Part shown: positions 35,056 to 45,484 of the stretch, in pieces
How positions within the stretch are numbered: position 1 is the first letter of the stretch
Layout: the number at the start of each line of letters is the position of its first letter
Origin: Cellulosimicrobium funkei
GTDB taxonomy: Bacteria > Actinomycetota > Actinomycetes > Actinomycetales > Cellulomonadaceae
DNA length: 64,000 nt
Direction: 5' to 3'
Assembly (NCBI RefSeq): GCF_004519295.1
Contig: NZ_SOZH01000011.1
Location: 62,001-126,000, forward strand
Notes under the pieces: generated by a model
Told to the model about the DNA's origin: nothing
The model's input: the letters and a program-made list of their open reading frames with translations, nothing else
Database searches by the model: none
Translations under genes and position numbers: made by a program

Positions 35056-35463
35056 ATGGTCACCATCAGGCGCGGGTTCTCCAGCTTCTCGGCGGACGAC
35101 CTCGACGCGGCGCGCGCGTTCTACGGGGACACCCTCGGGCTCCCCGTCACGGCACTCGACGACGGGAACGGTCTGGTGCTCCACCTCGGCGGCGGCTCGG
35201 ACGTGTTCGTCTACCCGAAGGAGGACCATCGGCCGGCCGCCTTCACGGTCATGCACCTCACCGTCGACGACGTGGACCAGGCCGTCGACGAGCTCATCGC
35301 GAAGGGCGTGACGTTCGAGCGCTACGAGGGGTTCGACCAGGACGAGAAGGGGATCGTGCGCGGCTTCATGGAGGGCGGCGACGGCGCCTGGCTCACCGAC
35401 CCGGCCGGCAACGTCGTGGGGCTCGCGGACGGCGAGAACATGGCCCGGCTCGTCGAGGGCTGA
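35056..35463 (+). CDS. VOC (glyoxalase/bleomycin resistance) superfamily protein
   Basis: The 135-residue protein has two beta-alpha-beta-beta-beta modules: SADDLDAARAFYGDTLGLPV and VDDVDQAVDELIAKGVTFERYE, ending with WLTDPAGNVVGL. The Asp/Asn-rich end of the family normally binds a metal. The function is unspecified; members include glyoxalases, dioxygenases and drug-binding proteins. A ribosome binding site GAAGGAG precedes the ATG. It lies alone between the 7-TM gene and the asd terminator. Confidence 0.87.
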   Translation: MVTIRRGFSSFSADDLDAARAFYGDTLGLPVTALDDGNGLVLHLGGGSDVFVYPKEDHRPAAFTVMHLTVDDVDQAVDELIAKGVTFERYEGFDQDEKGIVRGFMEGGDGAWLTDPAGNVVGLADGENMARLVEG

Positions 35464-35488
35464 GCCCGCACCGCCGCCACCCCCGGCT

Positions 35489-35511
35489 CGCGAGGTAGAG
35501 CCCTGGTCATC

Positions 35512-35530
<19 letters not shown>
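35489..35530. terminator. Bidirectional terminator with perfect 19-bp stem between VOC and asd
   Basis: Arms CGCGAGGTAGAGCCCTGGT (35489-35507) and complement (35512-35530) enclose a CATC tetraloop. It lies between two convergent genes. Its right arm is also the first unit of a tandem repeat (35512-35574). Confidence 0.87.
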
Positions 35531-38082
<2,552 letters not shown>

Positions 38083-38115
38083 TCAACGGCCCGCCGGGTG
38101 CTTGTGGGTCGGTCG

Positions 38116-38146
38116 ATGATAGGCACGCGTCCCACGCCCCGGCCAA
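38116..38146 (-). promoter_or_regulatory. Predicted lysC promoter
   Basis: On the minus strand TATCAT (plus-strand ATGATA, 38116-38121) is a good -10 box. TTGGCC (plus-strand GGCCAA, 38141-38146) is a possible -35 at a long 19-base spacing. The mRNA leader to the lysC ATG would be about 50 nt. Confidence 0.5.
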
Positions 38147-38187
38147 GCCCGTCCCGCCCTGCGGACCGCGGCAGGCCGCCGCCGGGG

Positions 38188-38982
38188 TCACACCTCCGGC
38201 AGCACGCGGGCCCGCGGCCCGGCCACGACGACGTACGCCAGCCCGACGACGACGGCCCCGCCGACGAGGTTGCCGAGGCCCACCCAGGTGAGGTTGCGGC
38301 CGAAGTCGGCCCACGTCGTCGGGCCGAGGTCGCCGAAGAGCCCGAGGGAGAACGTCGTCATGTTGGCGACGACGTGCTCGAACCCGGACGCGATGAACGC
38401 GAGGATCCCCCAGAACAGGATCACCGCCTTGCCGGCCTCCGAGCGCAGGCGCCCGCAGGCCCAGATCGCGGCGCACACGAGGATGTTGCACAGCACGCCG
38501 CGGAAGAAGAGCTCTCCCCCGGTCTCGTGCGCCTTCGCGCGGAGCATCGAGGCGGCCATCTCGCCGGCCGCCGCGTTCGAGCGCAGCACGCCCGCCTGCG
38601 TGACGGCCCAGCCGAAGAGCATCGACCCGGCCAGGTTGCCGACGAGGCACAGGCCCAGGGTGGCGACGGCGTCGCGCACGCGGACGGCTCGTGTCGCGAC
38701 GCCCTGGGTGAGGACCATCATCGCGGACGTGGCGAGCTCGGCCCCGGCGAAGACGACGAGCGTCAGCGCCGCGGCGAACACGCCCCCGGCGACGAGCCGC
38801 TCGGCCGGGGACCCGGCGGCGAGGAACGGGCCCGCCGTCGCGACCATGAGCACGACGCCGACGCCGATGTACGCGCCCGCGAGCATCGCCGCGACGAGGT
38901 AGCGCCCGGGACGTCTGGCGAAGAGCACCTTCTCCCGGGCCGCCTCCGACTGGGTGGTCACCGCCTGGGCGAGGGTCTGCAC
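38188..38982 (-). CDS. Formate/nitrite transporter family channel
   Basis: The 264-residue protein has six hydrophobic helices of the FocA/NirC/HSC type. The pore His lies in [12 protein letters not shown], and the first helix has [12 protein letters not shown]. The family forms pentameric channels for formate, nitrite or hydrosulfide. The GTG start codes for MQTLAQAV. Substrate cannot be settled from sequence; neither formate lyase nor nitrite reductase genes are adjacent. It is upstream of lysC but separated by the lysC promoter. Confidence 0.9.
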   Translation of the reverse strand: MQTLAQAVTTQSEAAREKVLFARRPGRYLVAAMLAGAYIGVGVVLMVATAGPFLAAGSPAERLVAGGVFAAALTLVVFAGAELATSAMMVLTQGVATRAVRVRDAVATLGLCLVGNLAGSMLFGWAVTQAGVLRSNAAAGEMAASMLRAKAHETGGELFFRGVLCNILVCAAIWACGRLRSEAGKAVILFWGILAFIASGFEHVVANMTTFSLGLFGDLGPTTWADFGRNLTWVGLGNLVGGAVVVGLAYVVVAGPRARVLPEV

Positions 38983-39089
38983 GACCTCGATCCTCGCGTC
39001 CGGGCGACCTCCCGGACAGGGCCGGTGGTCGCCCCGGCTCGGGACCGAAGGTCCGCGCGTCGGCCCCGGGGCACGGGGGTGCAGACGGG

Positions 39090-39127
39090 CGAGGGGCCGC
39101 GCACGGTCTCCCGCGCGCGGCCCCTCG
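39090..39127. terminator. Terminator after the drrAB-like genes
   Basis: Perfect 13-bp arms CGAGGGGCCGCGC (39090-39102) and complement (39115-39127) enclose a 12-nt loop. It lies 22 bases after the DrrB-like stop, before the FNT gene. Confidence 0.8.
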
Positions 39128-39148
39128 GGCGTCGGTCCCCGGCGGTCG

Positions 39149-39913
39149 TCAGCCGACGCGGCGCCGGTAGACCGCCGTCGCCCACGCGTAGGCGAGGACG
39201 AGGATGCCGACGAGCCACGCGAGCGCGACCCAGATGTCGCTCCCGACGGGCTGGCCGGCGAAGAGGGACCGCAGGGTGTCGACGATCGCGGTCACGGGCT
39301 GGTTCTCGGCGAACCACGCGACCGGTCCCGGCATGCTGTCCGTGGGGACGAACGCCGAGCTGACGAAGGGCAGGAAGATCAGCGGGTAGCTGAAGGCGGA
39401 CGCGCCGTCGACCGTCTTGGCCGACAGCCCGGCGACGACCGCGAGCCAGGTCAGCGCGAGGACGAACAGGACGAGGATGCCGAGGACGGCGAGCCACGCC
39501 CCGACGGACGCGTCGGTCCGGAACCCCAGGACGAGGGCGACCCCCACCACGAGGGTCACGGAGACGAGGTTCGCCACGAGCGAGGTGAGCACGTGCGCCC
39601 ACAGGACGCTGGACCGGGCGACGGGCATGGACCGGAAGCGCTCGACGATGCCGCCCTGCAGGTCGAGGAACAGGCGGTAGGACGTGTACGCGACGCCCGA
39701 CGCGACGGTGATGAGCAGGATGCCGGGCAGCAGGTAGTTCACGTACGACTCGCCGCTGCCGGTGTCGATCGCGCCCCCGAGCACGTAGACGAAGAGGAGC
39801 ATGAGCGCGATCGGGGTCACGGCGGTCGTGATGATCGTGTCCGGGCTGCGCAGGACGTGGCGCAGCGAGCGGCCCGTGAGGGCACGGGTGTCGGCCAGGG
39901 CGTGGGTGGTCAT
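39149..39913 (-). CDS. DrrB-type ABC-2 permease
   Basis: The 254-residue protein has six helices of the ABC-2 DrrB type: RSPDTIITTAVTPIALMLLFVYVLGG near the N-terminus, then VERFRSMPVARSSVLWAHV. The motif SSAFVPTDSMPGPVAWFAENQPVTA is the usual DrrB C-terminal signature. It works with the ATPase encoded upstream (overlap ATGA at 39910-39913). The transporter probably exports a hydrophobic compound. Confidence 0.9.
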   Translation of the reverse strand: MTTHALADTRALTGRSLRHVLRSPDTIITTAVTPIALMLLFVYVLGGAIDTGSGESYVNYLLPGILLITVASGVAYTSYRLFLDLQGGIVERFRSMPVARSSVLWAHVLTSLVANLVSVTLVVGVALVLGFRTDASVGAWLAVLGILVLFVLALTWLAVVAGLSAKTVDGASAFSYPLIFLPFVSSAFVPTDSMPGPVAWFAENQPVTAIVDTLRSLFAGQPVGSDIWVALAWLVGILVLAYAWATAVYRRRVG

Positions 39914-40746
39914 CGGGCTTCCCCTCCTGCCGGGCGGACGCCGTCGGCGCTCGTCCGGTCCGTGGTGGGGGCGCTGTCGCCGGCGTCGCCGACGAGCGCG
40001 AGGAACACGTCCTCGAGGGAGGGCTGCTTCTCGACGTACTCGACGGTCGCCGGGGGCAGCAGGGCCTTGAGCTCGGCCAGGGTGCCGTTCTGGATGATCG
40101 TCCCGCGGTGCAGGATCGCGATCCGGTCGGCGAGCTGCTCGGCCTCGTCGAGGTACTGGGTGGTGAGCAGCACGGTGGTGCCGCCGTGGGCGAGCTCGCG
40201 CACCGTGGCCCAGACCTCGATCCGGGCCTGCGGGTCGAGGCCGGTCGTCGGCTCGTCGAGGAAGATGACCGGCGGGTCGCCGATGAGGCTCATGGCGATG
40301 TCGAGCCGGCGCCGCATCCCGCCGGAGTAGGTCCCGGCGCGGCGGGCCCCGGCGTCGGTCAGGGAGAAGCGGGCGAGCAGCTCGTCCGCGACGCGCCCCG
40401 GGTCTGCGAGGTGCCGCAGGCGGGCGACGAGGACGAGGTTCTCCCGTCCGGTGAGCACCTCGTCGACCGCGGCGAACTGCCCCGTCAGCGAGATGGACTC
40501 GCGCACGTGCCCGGGCTGCGCGACGACGTCGAACCCGTCGACGGTCGCGGTGCCGGCGTCCGGCGCGAGCAGGGTGGACAGGATCCGCACGAGCGTCGTC
40601 TTGCCCGCACCGTTGGACCCGAGCAGCGCGACGATGCTCCCGCGCGCCACCTCGAGGTCGACACCGCGCAGCACGCGCAGGTCGCCGTACGACTTCTCGA
40701 TGCCTCGCACCCGGACGGCCGGGGCGAGGGTCTGGTCAGCAGACAT
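39910..40746 (-). CDS. DrrA-type ABC ATPase
   Basis: The 278-residue ATPase has Walker A (LLGSNGAGKTTL), the Q-loop (SLTGQFAAVDEVLTG), signature YSGGMRRRL, Walker B (VIFLDEPTTGLDP) and H-loop-equivalent (LLTTQYLDEAEQL, with Gln in place of the His). LTGQFAAVD and TTQYLDEA are typical of the DrrA drug-export subfamily. It belongs to the RHH-DUF4097-DrrAB operon; the gap to the DUF4097 gene is 36 bases. Confidence 0.92.
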   Translation of the reverse strand: MSADQTLAPAVRVRGIEKSYGDLRVLRGVDLEVARGSIVALLGSNGAGKTTLVRILSTLLAPDAGTATVDGFDVVAQPGHVRESISLTGQFAAVDEVLTGRENLVLVARLRHLADPGRVADELLARFSLTDAGARRAGTYSGGMRRRLDIAMSLIGDPPVIFLDEPTTGLDPQARIEVWATVRELAHGGTTVLLTTQYLDEAEQLADRIAILHRGTIIQNGTLAELKALLPPATVEYVEKQPSLEDVFLALVGDAGDSAPTTDRTSADGVRPAGGEAR

Positions 40747-40782
40747 CTGCGGATCTCCGATCCCTGGGTTCTGGTGGGTGGT

Positions 40783-41625
40783 TCAGGGCCGGCGGACGAC
40801 GACGTCGCCGAACCCGGTGCTGGCGTGGATCTCCGCGGTGGCCTCGTCCTCGACGGGGCCCTCCGTGGGCGTGAGGTGGTTGCGCACGCTGCCGTGCTCG
40901 GAGCTCGCGTCGAGGAACGCGGCGGTCCCCTCGGGCACGCCCACCTCGATCGAGCCGTACGACGTCGCGAGGGTGACGCTCCCCGACTCCAGGCGCTCGA
41001 CCCGGATGCCCGCGTGCGCGGACTTCGCCGTGAGCGTGCCGGCGACGCGCGTCACCGCGATGTCGCCGTGCGCGCCGTGGACGGCGAGCGAGCCGGTGAC
41101 GGCGCCGACCGTCGTCGTGCCGTTCGTCGCCTTGATCGTGCCCTCGCCCTGGACCTCCTCGACACGGACCGACCCGGCGCTGGCGCGGGCGTCCAGCGAG
41201 CCCCGCACGCGGCGCGCCGCCACGGAGCCCGCCGAGGCCTTGACGTCGAGCCGGTCGACGTCCTCGACGCGGGCGTCCCCGGCGGAGAGCGCCATCGCGA
41301 CGGTGCCGAGGCTGCCCTCGGCGTAGAGCGAGCCCGCCTTGCCGCGCACGTCGGAGCCCGCGGGCAGCTCGACGGTGATGTCGGCGGTGCCGGACGCGAA
41401 CGGCAGCACGTACTGCTTCCACGACCCGGGGTAGGAGATCGTCAGGGCGCTGCCGTCGCCGTCGACGCGGACCGCCTCGGCGGCGCGGACGCTGCCTGAC
41501 TTGGCCGGGTCGGTCGGCAGGACCGTGACGACGACGTCGTCGCGGTCCCCGGCGACCACGTGCAGGTGGGCGAACGGCACGTCGACGACGACGGGCAAGG
41601 GCTGCGGGGCGGGGAAAGTGGGCAT
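40783..41625 (-). CDS. DUF4097 family beta-helical protein
   Basis: The 280-residue protein consists mainly of repeated short beta strands with SAGS/GSV turns (VKASAGSVAAR, ARASAGSVRVEE, SAHAGIRVERL), typical of DUF4097 beta-solenoids. The start PVVVDVPFAHLHVVAGDRDDVVVTV fits the family N-terminus. No signal peptide or membrane helix is seen, so it is probably cytoplasmic. Its function is unknown. It sits between an RHH regulator and an ABC exporter, suggesting a shared cassette. Its upstream DNA carries GTGGTGTCA half-sites. Confidence 0.85.
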   Translation of the reverse strand: MPTFPAPQPLPVVVDVPFAHLHVVAGDRDDVVVTVLPTDPAKSGSVRAAEAVRVDGDGSALTISYPGSWKQYVLPFASGTADITVELPAGSDVRGKAGSLYAEGSLGTVAMALSAGDARVEDVDRLDVKASAGSVAARRVRGSLDARASAGSVRVEEVQGEGTIKATNGTTTVGAVTGSLAVHGAHGDIAVTRVAGTLTAKSAHAGIRVERLESGSVTLATSYGSIEVGVPEGTAAFLDASSEHGSVRNHLTPTEGPVEDEATAEIHASTGFGDVVVRRP

Positions 41626-41640
41626 GACGAAGCTCCAGGA

Positions 41641-41660
41641 GTGGTGTCGTGGTGGTGTCA
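41641..41660. promoter_or_regulatory. RHH half-sites in front of the DUF4097 gene
   Basis: GTGGTGTC (41641-41648) and GTGGTGTCA (41652-41660) occur as direct repeats with an 11-base period, just upstream of DUF4097. The same half-site forms the palindrome at 42240-42259. Confidence 0.6.
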
Positions 41661-41698
41661 GGTGCGGTCGGAGGGGGCGGAGACGGAGACCGAGGTGG

Positions 41699-42229
41699 TC
41701 AGCGCACCCAGCCGGTGACGCGGGCGGAGCCGCGCTGCTGCGGGCGGGCCTGCGCCGCCGGACGCCCGGTGGACTGCTCGAGCGCCGCGGCGACCGCGCG
41801 CACGAGCCACGTGTTGACGGAGACGCCGTCGCGGGCGGCGGCGGTCTCGGCCTGCGTCTTGAGGTGGTCGGGCAGGCGCAGGGTCGTGCGGGTCGTGGCC
41901 CCAGCCTCGACGTCGGACGGCGCGGGCCCGGCGGCAGTGGCCGGGGTGTTCGCGGGGACGAGGCCCTCGACCGGGGCGGGCGCGGCGGCGGGGACGGCGA
42001 CCACGAACTCGGGGGCACCGCCTCGCAGCCGCACGTCCACCGACCCCGGGGCGAGGTCTGCGGAGATCTCCCCCGCCGCGGCGGAGAGCGCGTCGAGGAG
42101 CACGAGACGCACGGCCGCGTCGAGCGGTGCGGTCAGGCGCTCCGCGAGCCGACGGCCGTCGTCCCCGGCGGCGTCCGCGGCGGCGGCGAGGCGGTTCTGA
42201 AGGTCGTCGACATACGGGGTGAGGTCCAT
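41699..42229 (-). CDS. Ribbon-helix-helix/HicB-type regulator
   Basis: The 176-residue protein has an N-terminal helical region (about 1-60) and a C-terminal ribbon-helix-helix domain (about 112-155: TRTTLRLPDHLKTQAETAAARDGVSVNTWLVRAV). A Pro/Ala-rich linker separates them. It resembles HicB-family and transcription-factor proteins but no HicA toxin gene is adjacent. It precedes DUF4097 and DrrAB. Two probable operators lie upstream (42240-42303), and half-sites are repeated before the DUF4097 gene, implying autoregulation of the whole cassette. Confidence 0.85.
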   Translation of the reverse strand: MDLTPYVDDLQNRLAAAADAAGDDGRRLAERLTAPLDAAVRLVLLDALSAAAGEISADLAPGSVDVRLRGGAPEFVVAVPAAAPAPVEGLVPANTPATAAGPAPSDVEAGATTRTTLRLPDHLKTQAETAAARDGVSVNTWLVRAVAAALEQSTGRPAAQARPQQRGSARVTGWVR

Positions 42230-42239
42230 GACGCCATCA

Positions 42240-42259
42240 TGACACCACGAGTGGTGTCA
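42240..42259. promoter_or_regulatory. Palindromic operator TGACACCAC-GA-GTGGTGTCA of the RHH cassette
   Basis: Perfect 9-bp arms with a GA centre lie 10 bases upstream of the RHH gene start. The arm GTGGTGTCA recurs at 41652 and its imperfect form at 42284-42303. Confidence 0.8.
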
Positions 42260-42283
42260 CCGCAACCCTCTGTGACAACGCGT

Positions 42284-42303
42284 TGACACCACTGGTGGCA
42301 TCA
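42284..42303. promoter_or_regulatory. Second RHH operator, TGACACCACTGGTGGCATCA
   Basis: An imperfect copy of the palindrome at 42240-42259 lies 44 bases further upstream. Two sites about four helical turns apart would fit cooperative binding by RHH dimers. Confidence 0.65.
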
Positions 42304-42324
42304 GCCCCCGACGGCGCGGATGCC

Positions 42325-43140
42325 TCAGGTGGTGAGGTCGCGGACGACGTCGTACCCGAGCTTGACGATCAGCGCGCCGACGACGACCACGAAGACCACG
42401 CGCACGAACGCGCTGCCCTTGGCCACCGCCATCCGGGCGCCCACGTACGCCCCGAGCAGGTTGGCCGCGCCCATGAGGAGGCCCAGCCCCCACAGCACCG
42501 CCCCGTACGGCACGAAGAAGATCAGCGCGCCGGCGTTCGTGGCGAAGTTCGCGATCTTCGCGAGCGCCGACGCCGGCAGGAACGCGTACCCGAGGATGCT
42601 CACGAGCGCGATGACGAAGAACGTCCCGGTGCCCGGCCCGAGCAGGCCGTCGTAGGTGCCGATGACCAGGCCGATCCCGGCCGCCGCCCACCGGTGGCCG
42701 TTGCCTTCCCAGCGCAGGTTCGTGCTGTGCCCGAGGCTCGGCTTCGCGATCGTGTAGGCCGCGACGCCGACGAGCACCACGAGGATGATCGGCTTGAACA
42801 GGTCGGCCGGGATGCGCGACGCGAGCGCCGCTCCCCCGACGGCGCCCACGAGCGCGGCGAGCGCCATGGGCCCGGCGGTACGCAGGTCCGGCCCGACGCG
42901 CCGGTAGTACGTCGCGGCGCTCACCGACGTCCCCATGATGCTCGCGAGCTTGTTCGTCGCGAGCGCCTGCACGGGGCTGATGCCCGGGACGAGGAGCAGC
43001 GCCGGGAGCTGGACGAGCCCGCCGCCGCCGACGACGGCGTCGATCCACCCCGCCGTGAGCGCGGCGAGGACGAGCAGGAGGACGGTCACGCCGTCGATCT
43101 CGAGGCCGCCGGAGACCGGGAGGGAGAGGGCGGGAAGCAC
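42325..43140 (-). CDS. TauE/SafE family membrane transporter (YfcA-like)
   Basis: The 271-residue protein has about eight helices. WIDAVVGGGGLVQLPALLLV and IGTYDGLLGPGTGTFFVIAL are the two conserved repeats of the YfcA/TauE branch. The GTG at 43140 is chosen because it starts just before the first helix. An upstream ATG at 43230 next to the ArsR operator is an alternative and would add 30 polar residues. The substrate is not known. It is divergent from arsR. Confidence 0.87.
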   Translation of the reverse strand: MLPALSLPVSGGLEIDGVTVLLLVLAALTAGWIDAVVGGGGLVQLPALLLVPGISPVQALATNKLASIMGTSVSAATYYRRVGPDLRTAGPMALAALVGAVGGAALASRIPADLFKPIILVVLVGVAAYTIAKPSLGHSTNLRWEGNGHRWAAAGIGLVIGTYDGLLGPGTGTFFVIALVSILGYAFLPASALAKIANFATNAGALIFFVPYGAVLWGLGLLMGAANLLGAYVGARMAVAKGSAFVRVVFVVVVGALIVKLGYDVVRDLTT

Positions 43141-43230
43141 CCCCCAGTGGTACCACGCGGACGGGGCACGCCCGGGCCGGGTCCACGACCGGTCCGCGAC
43201 CGGTCCACGGCCGAGGAGGCTCTTCCCCAT

Positions 43231-43250
43231 GCGTAACCGTTCGGTTACGC
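43231..43250. promoter_or_regulatory. ArsR operator GCGTAACCG-TT-CGGTTACGC
   Basis: Perfect 9-bp arms with a TT centre overlap the -10 box of the arsR gene (TACGCT, 43246-43251), which itself is 6 nt before the ATG. This fits autorepression. Confidence 0.85.
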
Positions 43251-43257
43251 TTCCTGG

Positions 43258-43623
43258 ATGGACGTGTTCGAGGCCGTCGCCGACGACGTGCGCCGCGACC
43301 TGCTCCGAGCGCTGCGGGCCGGGTCGCTCAGTGCGGGCGACCTCGCGCGCGTGCGCGACGACGTCTCCCGCCCCGCCGTGAGCCGCCACCTGCGCGTGCT
43401 GCGCGAGGCCGGGCTGGTCGAGGCCGTCGTCGCGGGACGCCGTCGCCTCTACTCGCTGCGGCCCGCCGCGCTCGACCCTCTCGCCGCGTTCGTCGCGGCG
43501 CTCACCGCACCCGCCCCGCCCGTCCCGGCGCGGGCGCTCGACGGCCTCGACCTCGAGGTCCGCCGCACCACCCGAGAACGTCGTGCCGAGCGCGGGACGA
43601 CCCAGCAGGAGGAGAGCGCATGA
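43258..43623 (+). CDS. ArsR family transcription regulator
   Basis: The 121-residue protein has a complete ArsR winged helix (MDVFEAVADDVRRDLLRAL, VSRPAVSRHLRVLREAGLVEAVVAGRRRLYSL). It belongs to the group paired with SRPBCC proteins and has no metal-binding Cys pair. The palindrome at 43231-43250 in its promoter is its likely operator. The stop overlaps the start of the SRPBCC gene by ATGA. Confidence 0.92.
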   Translation: MDVFEAVADDVRRDLLRALRAGSLSAGDLARVRDDVSRPAVSRHLRVLREAGLVEAVVAGRRRLYSLRPAALDPLAAFVAALTAPAPPVPARALDGLDLEVRRTTRERRAERGTTQQEESA

Positions 43624-44180
43624 GCGACCCGACGACCCCATCAGCAGCCCCCGTCCCGCCGGCACCCGGTCTGCCGACACCCGGCGGGACGGTGGAGCGC
43701 GGCCCCGCGGGCGACGAGCTCGTCGTCACGCGGACGTTCCACGCTGCGGCCGACGACGTGTGGGCGAGCCTCACGGAGCCCGACCGGCTCGCGCGGTGGA
43801 TCGGCTACTGGGAGGGCGACCCCTCGACCGGCCGCGTCGAGTTCTTCATGACGGCCGAGAGCGACGACCCCGAGCCCGAGCCCGAGGAGTACCGCATCAC
43901 CCGGTGCGAGCCGCCGCACCGCTTCGCCGGGATGACGTCCTCGGGCGACCAGACGTGGCACCTGTCCTTCGAGCTCGCCGAGCAGGACGGCGTCACGACA
44001 CTGACCTTCCGCCAGCTCCTCGGCCCCGACGACGACGCCCGGAACATCGGGCCCGGGTGGGAGTACTACCTCGACCGGCTCGTCGCCGTCCGCGAGGGGC
44101 GCGACGCCGCCACCGTGCCGTGGGAGCCGTACCTCGCCGGGCTCGCGGACCACTACGGCCGGGCGGGCGACGCCGGCTGA
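43620..44180 (+). CDS. SRPBCC (AHSA1/START-like) domain protein
   Basis: The 186-residue protein has the AHSA1 fold after a 30-residue Pro/Ala-rich start: TRTFHAAADDVWASLTEPDRLARWIG, then YWEGDPSTGRVEFFMTAE, and a long C-terminal helix. Such proteins bind hydrophobic ligands. ArsR-SRPBCC pairs are common and their substrate is generally unknown. It overlaps the arsR stop. Confidence 0.88.
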   Translation: MSDPTTPSAAPVPPAPGLPTPGGTVERGPAGDELVVTRTFHAAADDVWASLTEPDRLARWIGYWEGDPSTGRVEFFMTAESDDPEPEPEEYRITRCEPPHRFAGMTSSGDQTWHLSFELAEQDGVTTLTFRQLLGPDDDARNIGPGWEYYLDRLVAVREGRDAATVPWEPYLAGLADHYGRAGDAG

Positions 44181-44213
44181 CCGCGGGACGCCCGCGGCGC
44201 CCGACCGGCACGC

Positions 44214-44783
44214 TCAGGACTGGAGCGCGTCGTACTCCGCCTCGGTCGCGACGTCGTCCTCGACGTCGAGACGCAGGTGCGCGAGCGCGAGCTGCAGGAC
44301 GCGCAGCGCGCTCGCGGCGCGCTCTCCCCACAGCGAGACGTAGGAGAACTGCCACCACCACAGGCCCTCGAGCTCGCGCCCGGCGTCGTAGTGCTGCAGG
44401 CCCTTCGCGAGGCACTCGGCGACGCACGCGAGGTCGCCCGAGAGCGACGCCGCGCCGACCTCGGCCCCCACGAGCGGGTCGGTGATCTCGGCGTAGTCGT
44501 CGAACCCGTCGAAGAGCCGCGCGAGCGCCGTCCGCAGCGGGTCCACGTCCGTGTCGCGGCCGGCGTCGGGCTCGAAGCGCTCGACCGGCACGACGTCGCC
44601 CACGGCTCCCAGGCGGGCGCCCGCCGCGAGCGCGTCGGACAGCGCGAGGAGCAGGAGCGGCAGCACCGCGCCGGGGGCCGCGCCGGACGCGACCTGCGTC
44701 GTCGTGGTGAGGTAGGCGCGGGCCTGCTCCGCCATGCCCTCGGCGATCTCCCGCAGGTCGGGGTCGTTGTGGATCTCCCCCAT
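44214..44783 (-). CDS. DUF5063 domain protein
   Basis: The 189-residue protein contains mostly helices and the DUF5063 pattern (LYDYAEI-like GFDDYAEITDPLVGAEV, HYDAGRELEGLWWWQFSYVSLWGERAASAL). It is conserved next to recR in actinobacteria; its function is not known. I chose the ATG at 44783 because GGGAGGT lies 7 nt upstream; the GTG at 44792 falls within that ribosome binding site. It follows recR by 15 bases and is in the same operon. Confidence 0.87.
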   Translation of the reverse strand: MGEIHNDPDLREIAEGMAEQARAYLTTTTQVASGAAPGAVLPLLLLALSDALAAGARLGAVGDVVPVERFEPDAGRDTDVDPLRTALARLFDGFDDYAEITDPLVGAEVGAASLSGDLACVAECLAKGLQHYDAGRELEGLWWWQFSYVSLWGERAASALRVLQLALAHLRLDVEDDVATEAEYDALQS

Positions 44784-44798
44784 GCTCGTCACCTCCCG

Positions 44799-45398
44799 TC
44801 AGCCGCCGACGAGGCGGCGGCCCTCGAACGCCCGGCCGAGCGTCACCTCGTCCGCGTACTCCAAGTCTCCACCGACCGGGAGGCCCGACGCGAGGCGGGT
44901 CACGCGTAGGCCCATGGGGCCGAGCATGCGCGCGAGGTAGGTCGCGGTGGCCTCGCCCTCGACGTTCGGGTCGGTCGCGAGGATCACCTCGGTCACCTGC
45001 CCGTCCGCGAGCCGGCTCATGAGCTCCGCGATCCGTAGGTCGCCCGGCCCGACGTTCTCGATCGGGTTGATGGCGCCGCCGAGCACGTGGTACCGGCCGC
45101 GGAACTCGCGCGTGCGCTCGATCGCGACGACGTCCTTGGGCTCCTCGACGACGCAGATCACCTCGGGCGAGCGGCGCGGGTCCGCGCAGATGCGGCACTG
45201 CTCCGACTCCGCGACGTTGCCGCACGTCTCGCAGAAGCGGACGCGCGCCTTCACCTCGGTGAGCGCGTCGGCGAGCCGGCGCACGTCCACCGCGTCCGCG
45301 GCGAGCAGGTGGAACGCGATGCGCTGCGCGCTCTTGGGCCCGACGCCGGGAAGCCGGCCGAGCTCGTCGATCAGGTCCTGGACAGCGCCTTCGTACAC
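44799..45398 (-). CDS. recR: Recombination mediator protein RecR
   Basis: RecR acts with RecF/RecO to load RecA at single-strand gaps. The 199-residue protein has a helix-hairpin-helix ([20 protein letters not shown]), a C4 zinc finger (FCETCGN...CRIC) and a Toprim domain ([16 protein letters not shown]...[15 protein letters not shown]). The GTG start has a -10 box, TAGGCT (plus-strand AGCCTA 45405-45410), 6 nt upstream, so the mRNA is probably leaderless. Confidence 0.95.
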   Translation of the reverse strand: MYEGAVQDLIDELGRLPGVGPKSAQRIAFHLLAADAVDVRRLADALTEVKARVRFCETCGNVAESEQCRICADPRRSPEVICVVEEPKDVVAIERTREFRGRYHVLGGAINPIENVGPGDLRIAELMSRLADGQVTEVILATDPNVEGEATATYLARMLGPMGLRVTRLASGLPVGGDLEYADEVTLGRAFEGRRLVGG

Positions 45399-45429
45399 GC
45401 CCCCAGCCTACGGGGCGCGGCCCGCACGG

Positions 45430-45468
45430 CGGACCCGGCCCGCCGCCGTCGCGGACAGGCCGGGTCCG
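45430..45468. terminator. Hairpin between the ECF operon and recR
   Basis: Arms CGGACCCGGCC (45430-45440) and GGCCGGGTCCG (45458-45468) pair perfectly over 11 bp across 17 nt. It lies between the stop of the membrane protein gene (45485) and the recR promoter. Confidence 0.65.
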
Positions 45469-45484
45469 TGCCCGGGCACCGGGG

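Noticed and set aside
41699-42229. HicAB toxin-antitoxin system
   Set aside because: The RHH domain resembles HicB, but no HicA-like toxin gene is next to it. The neighbours are DUF4097 and ABC genes.
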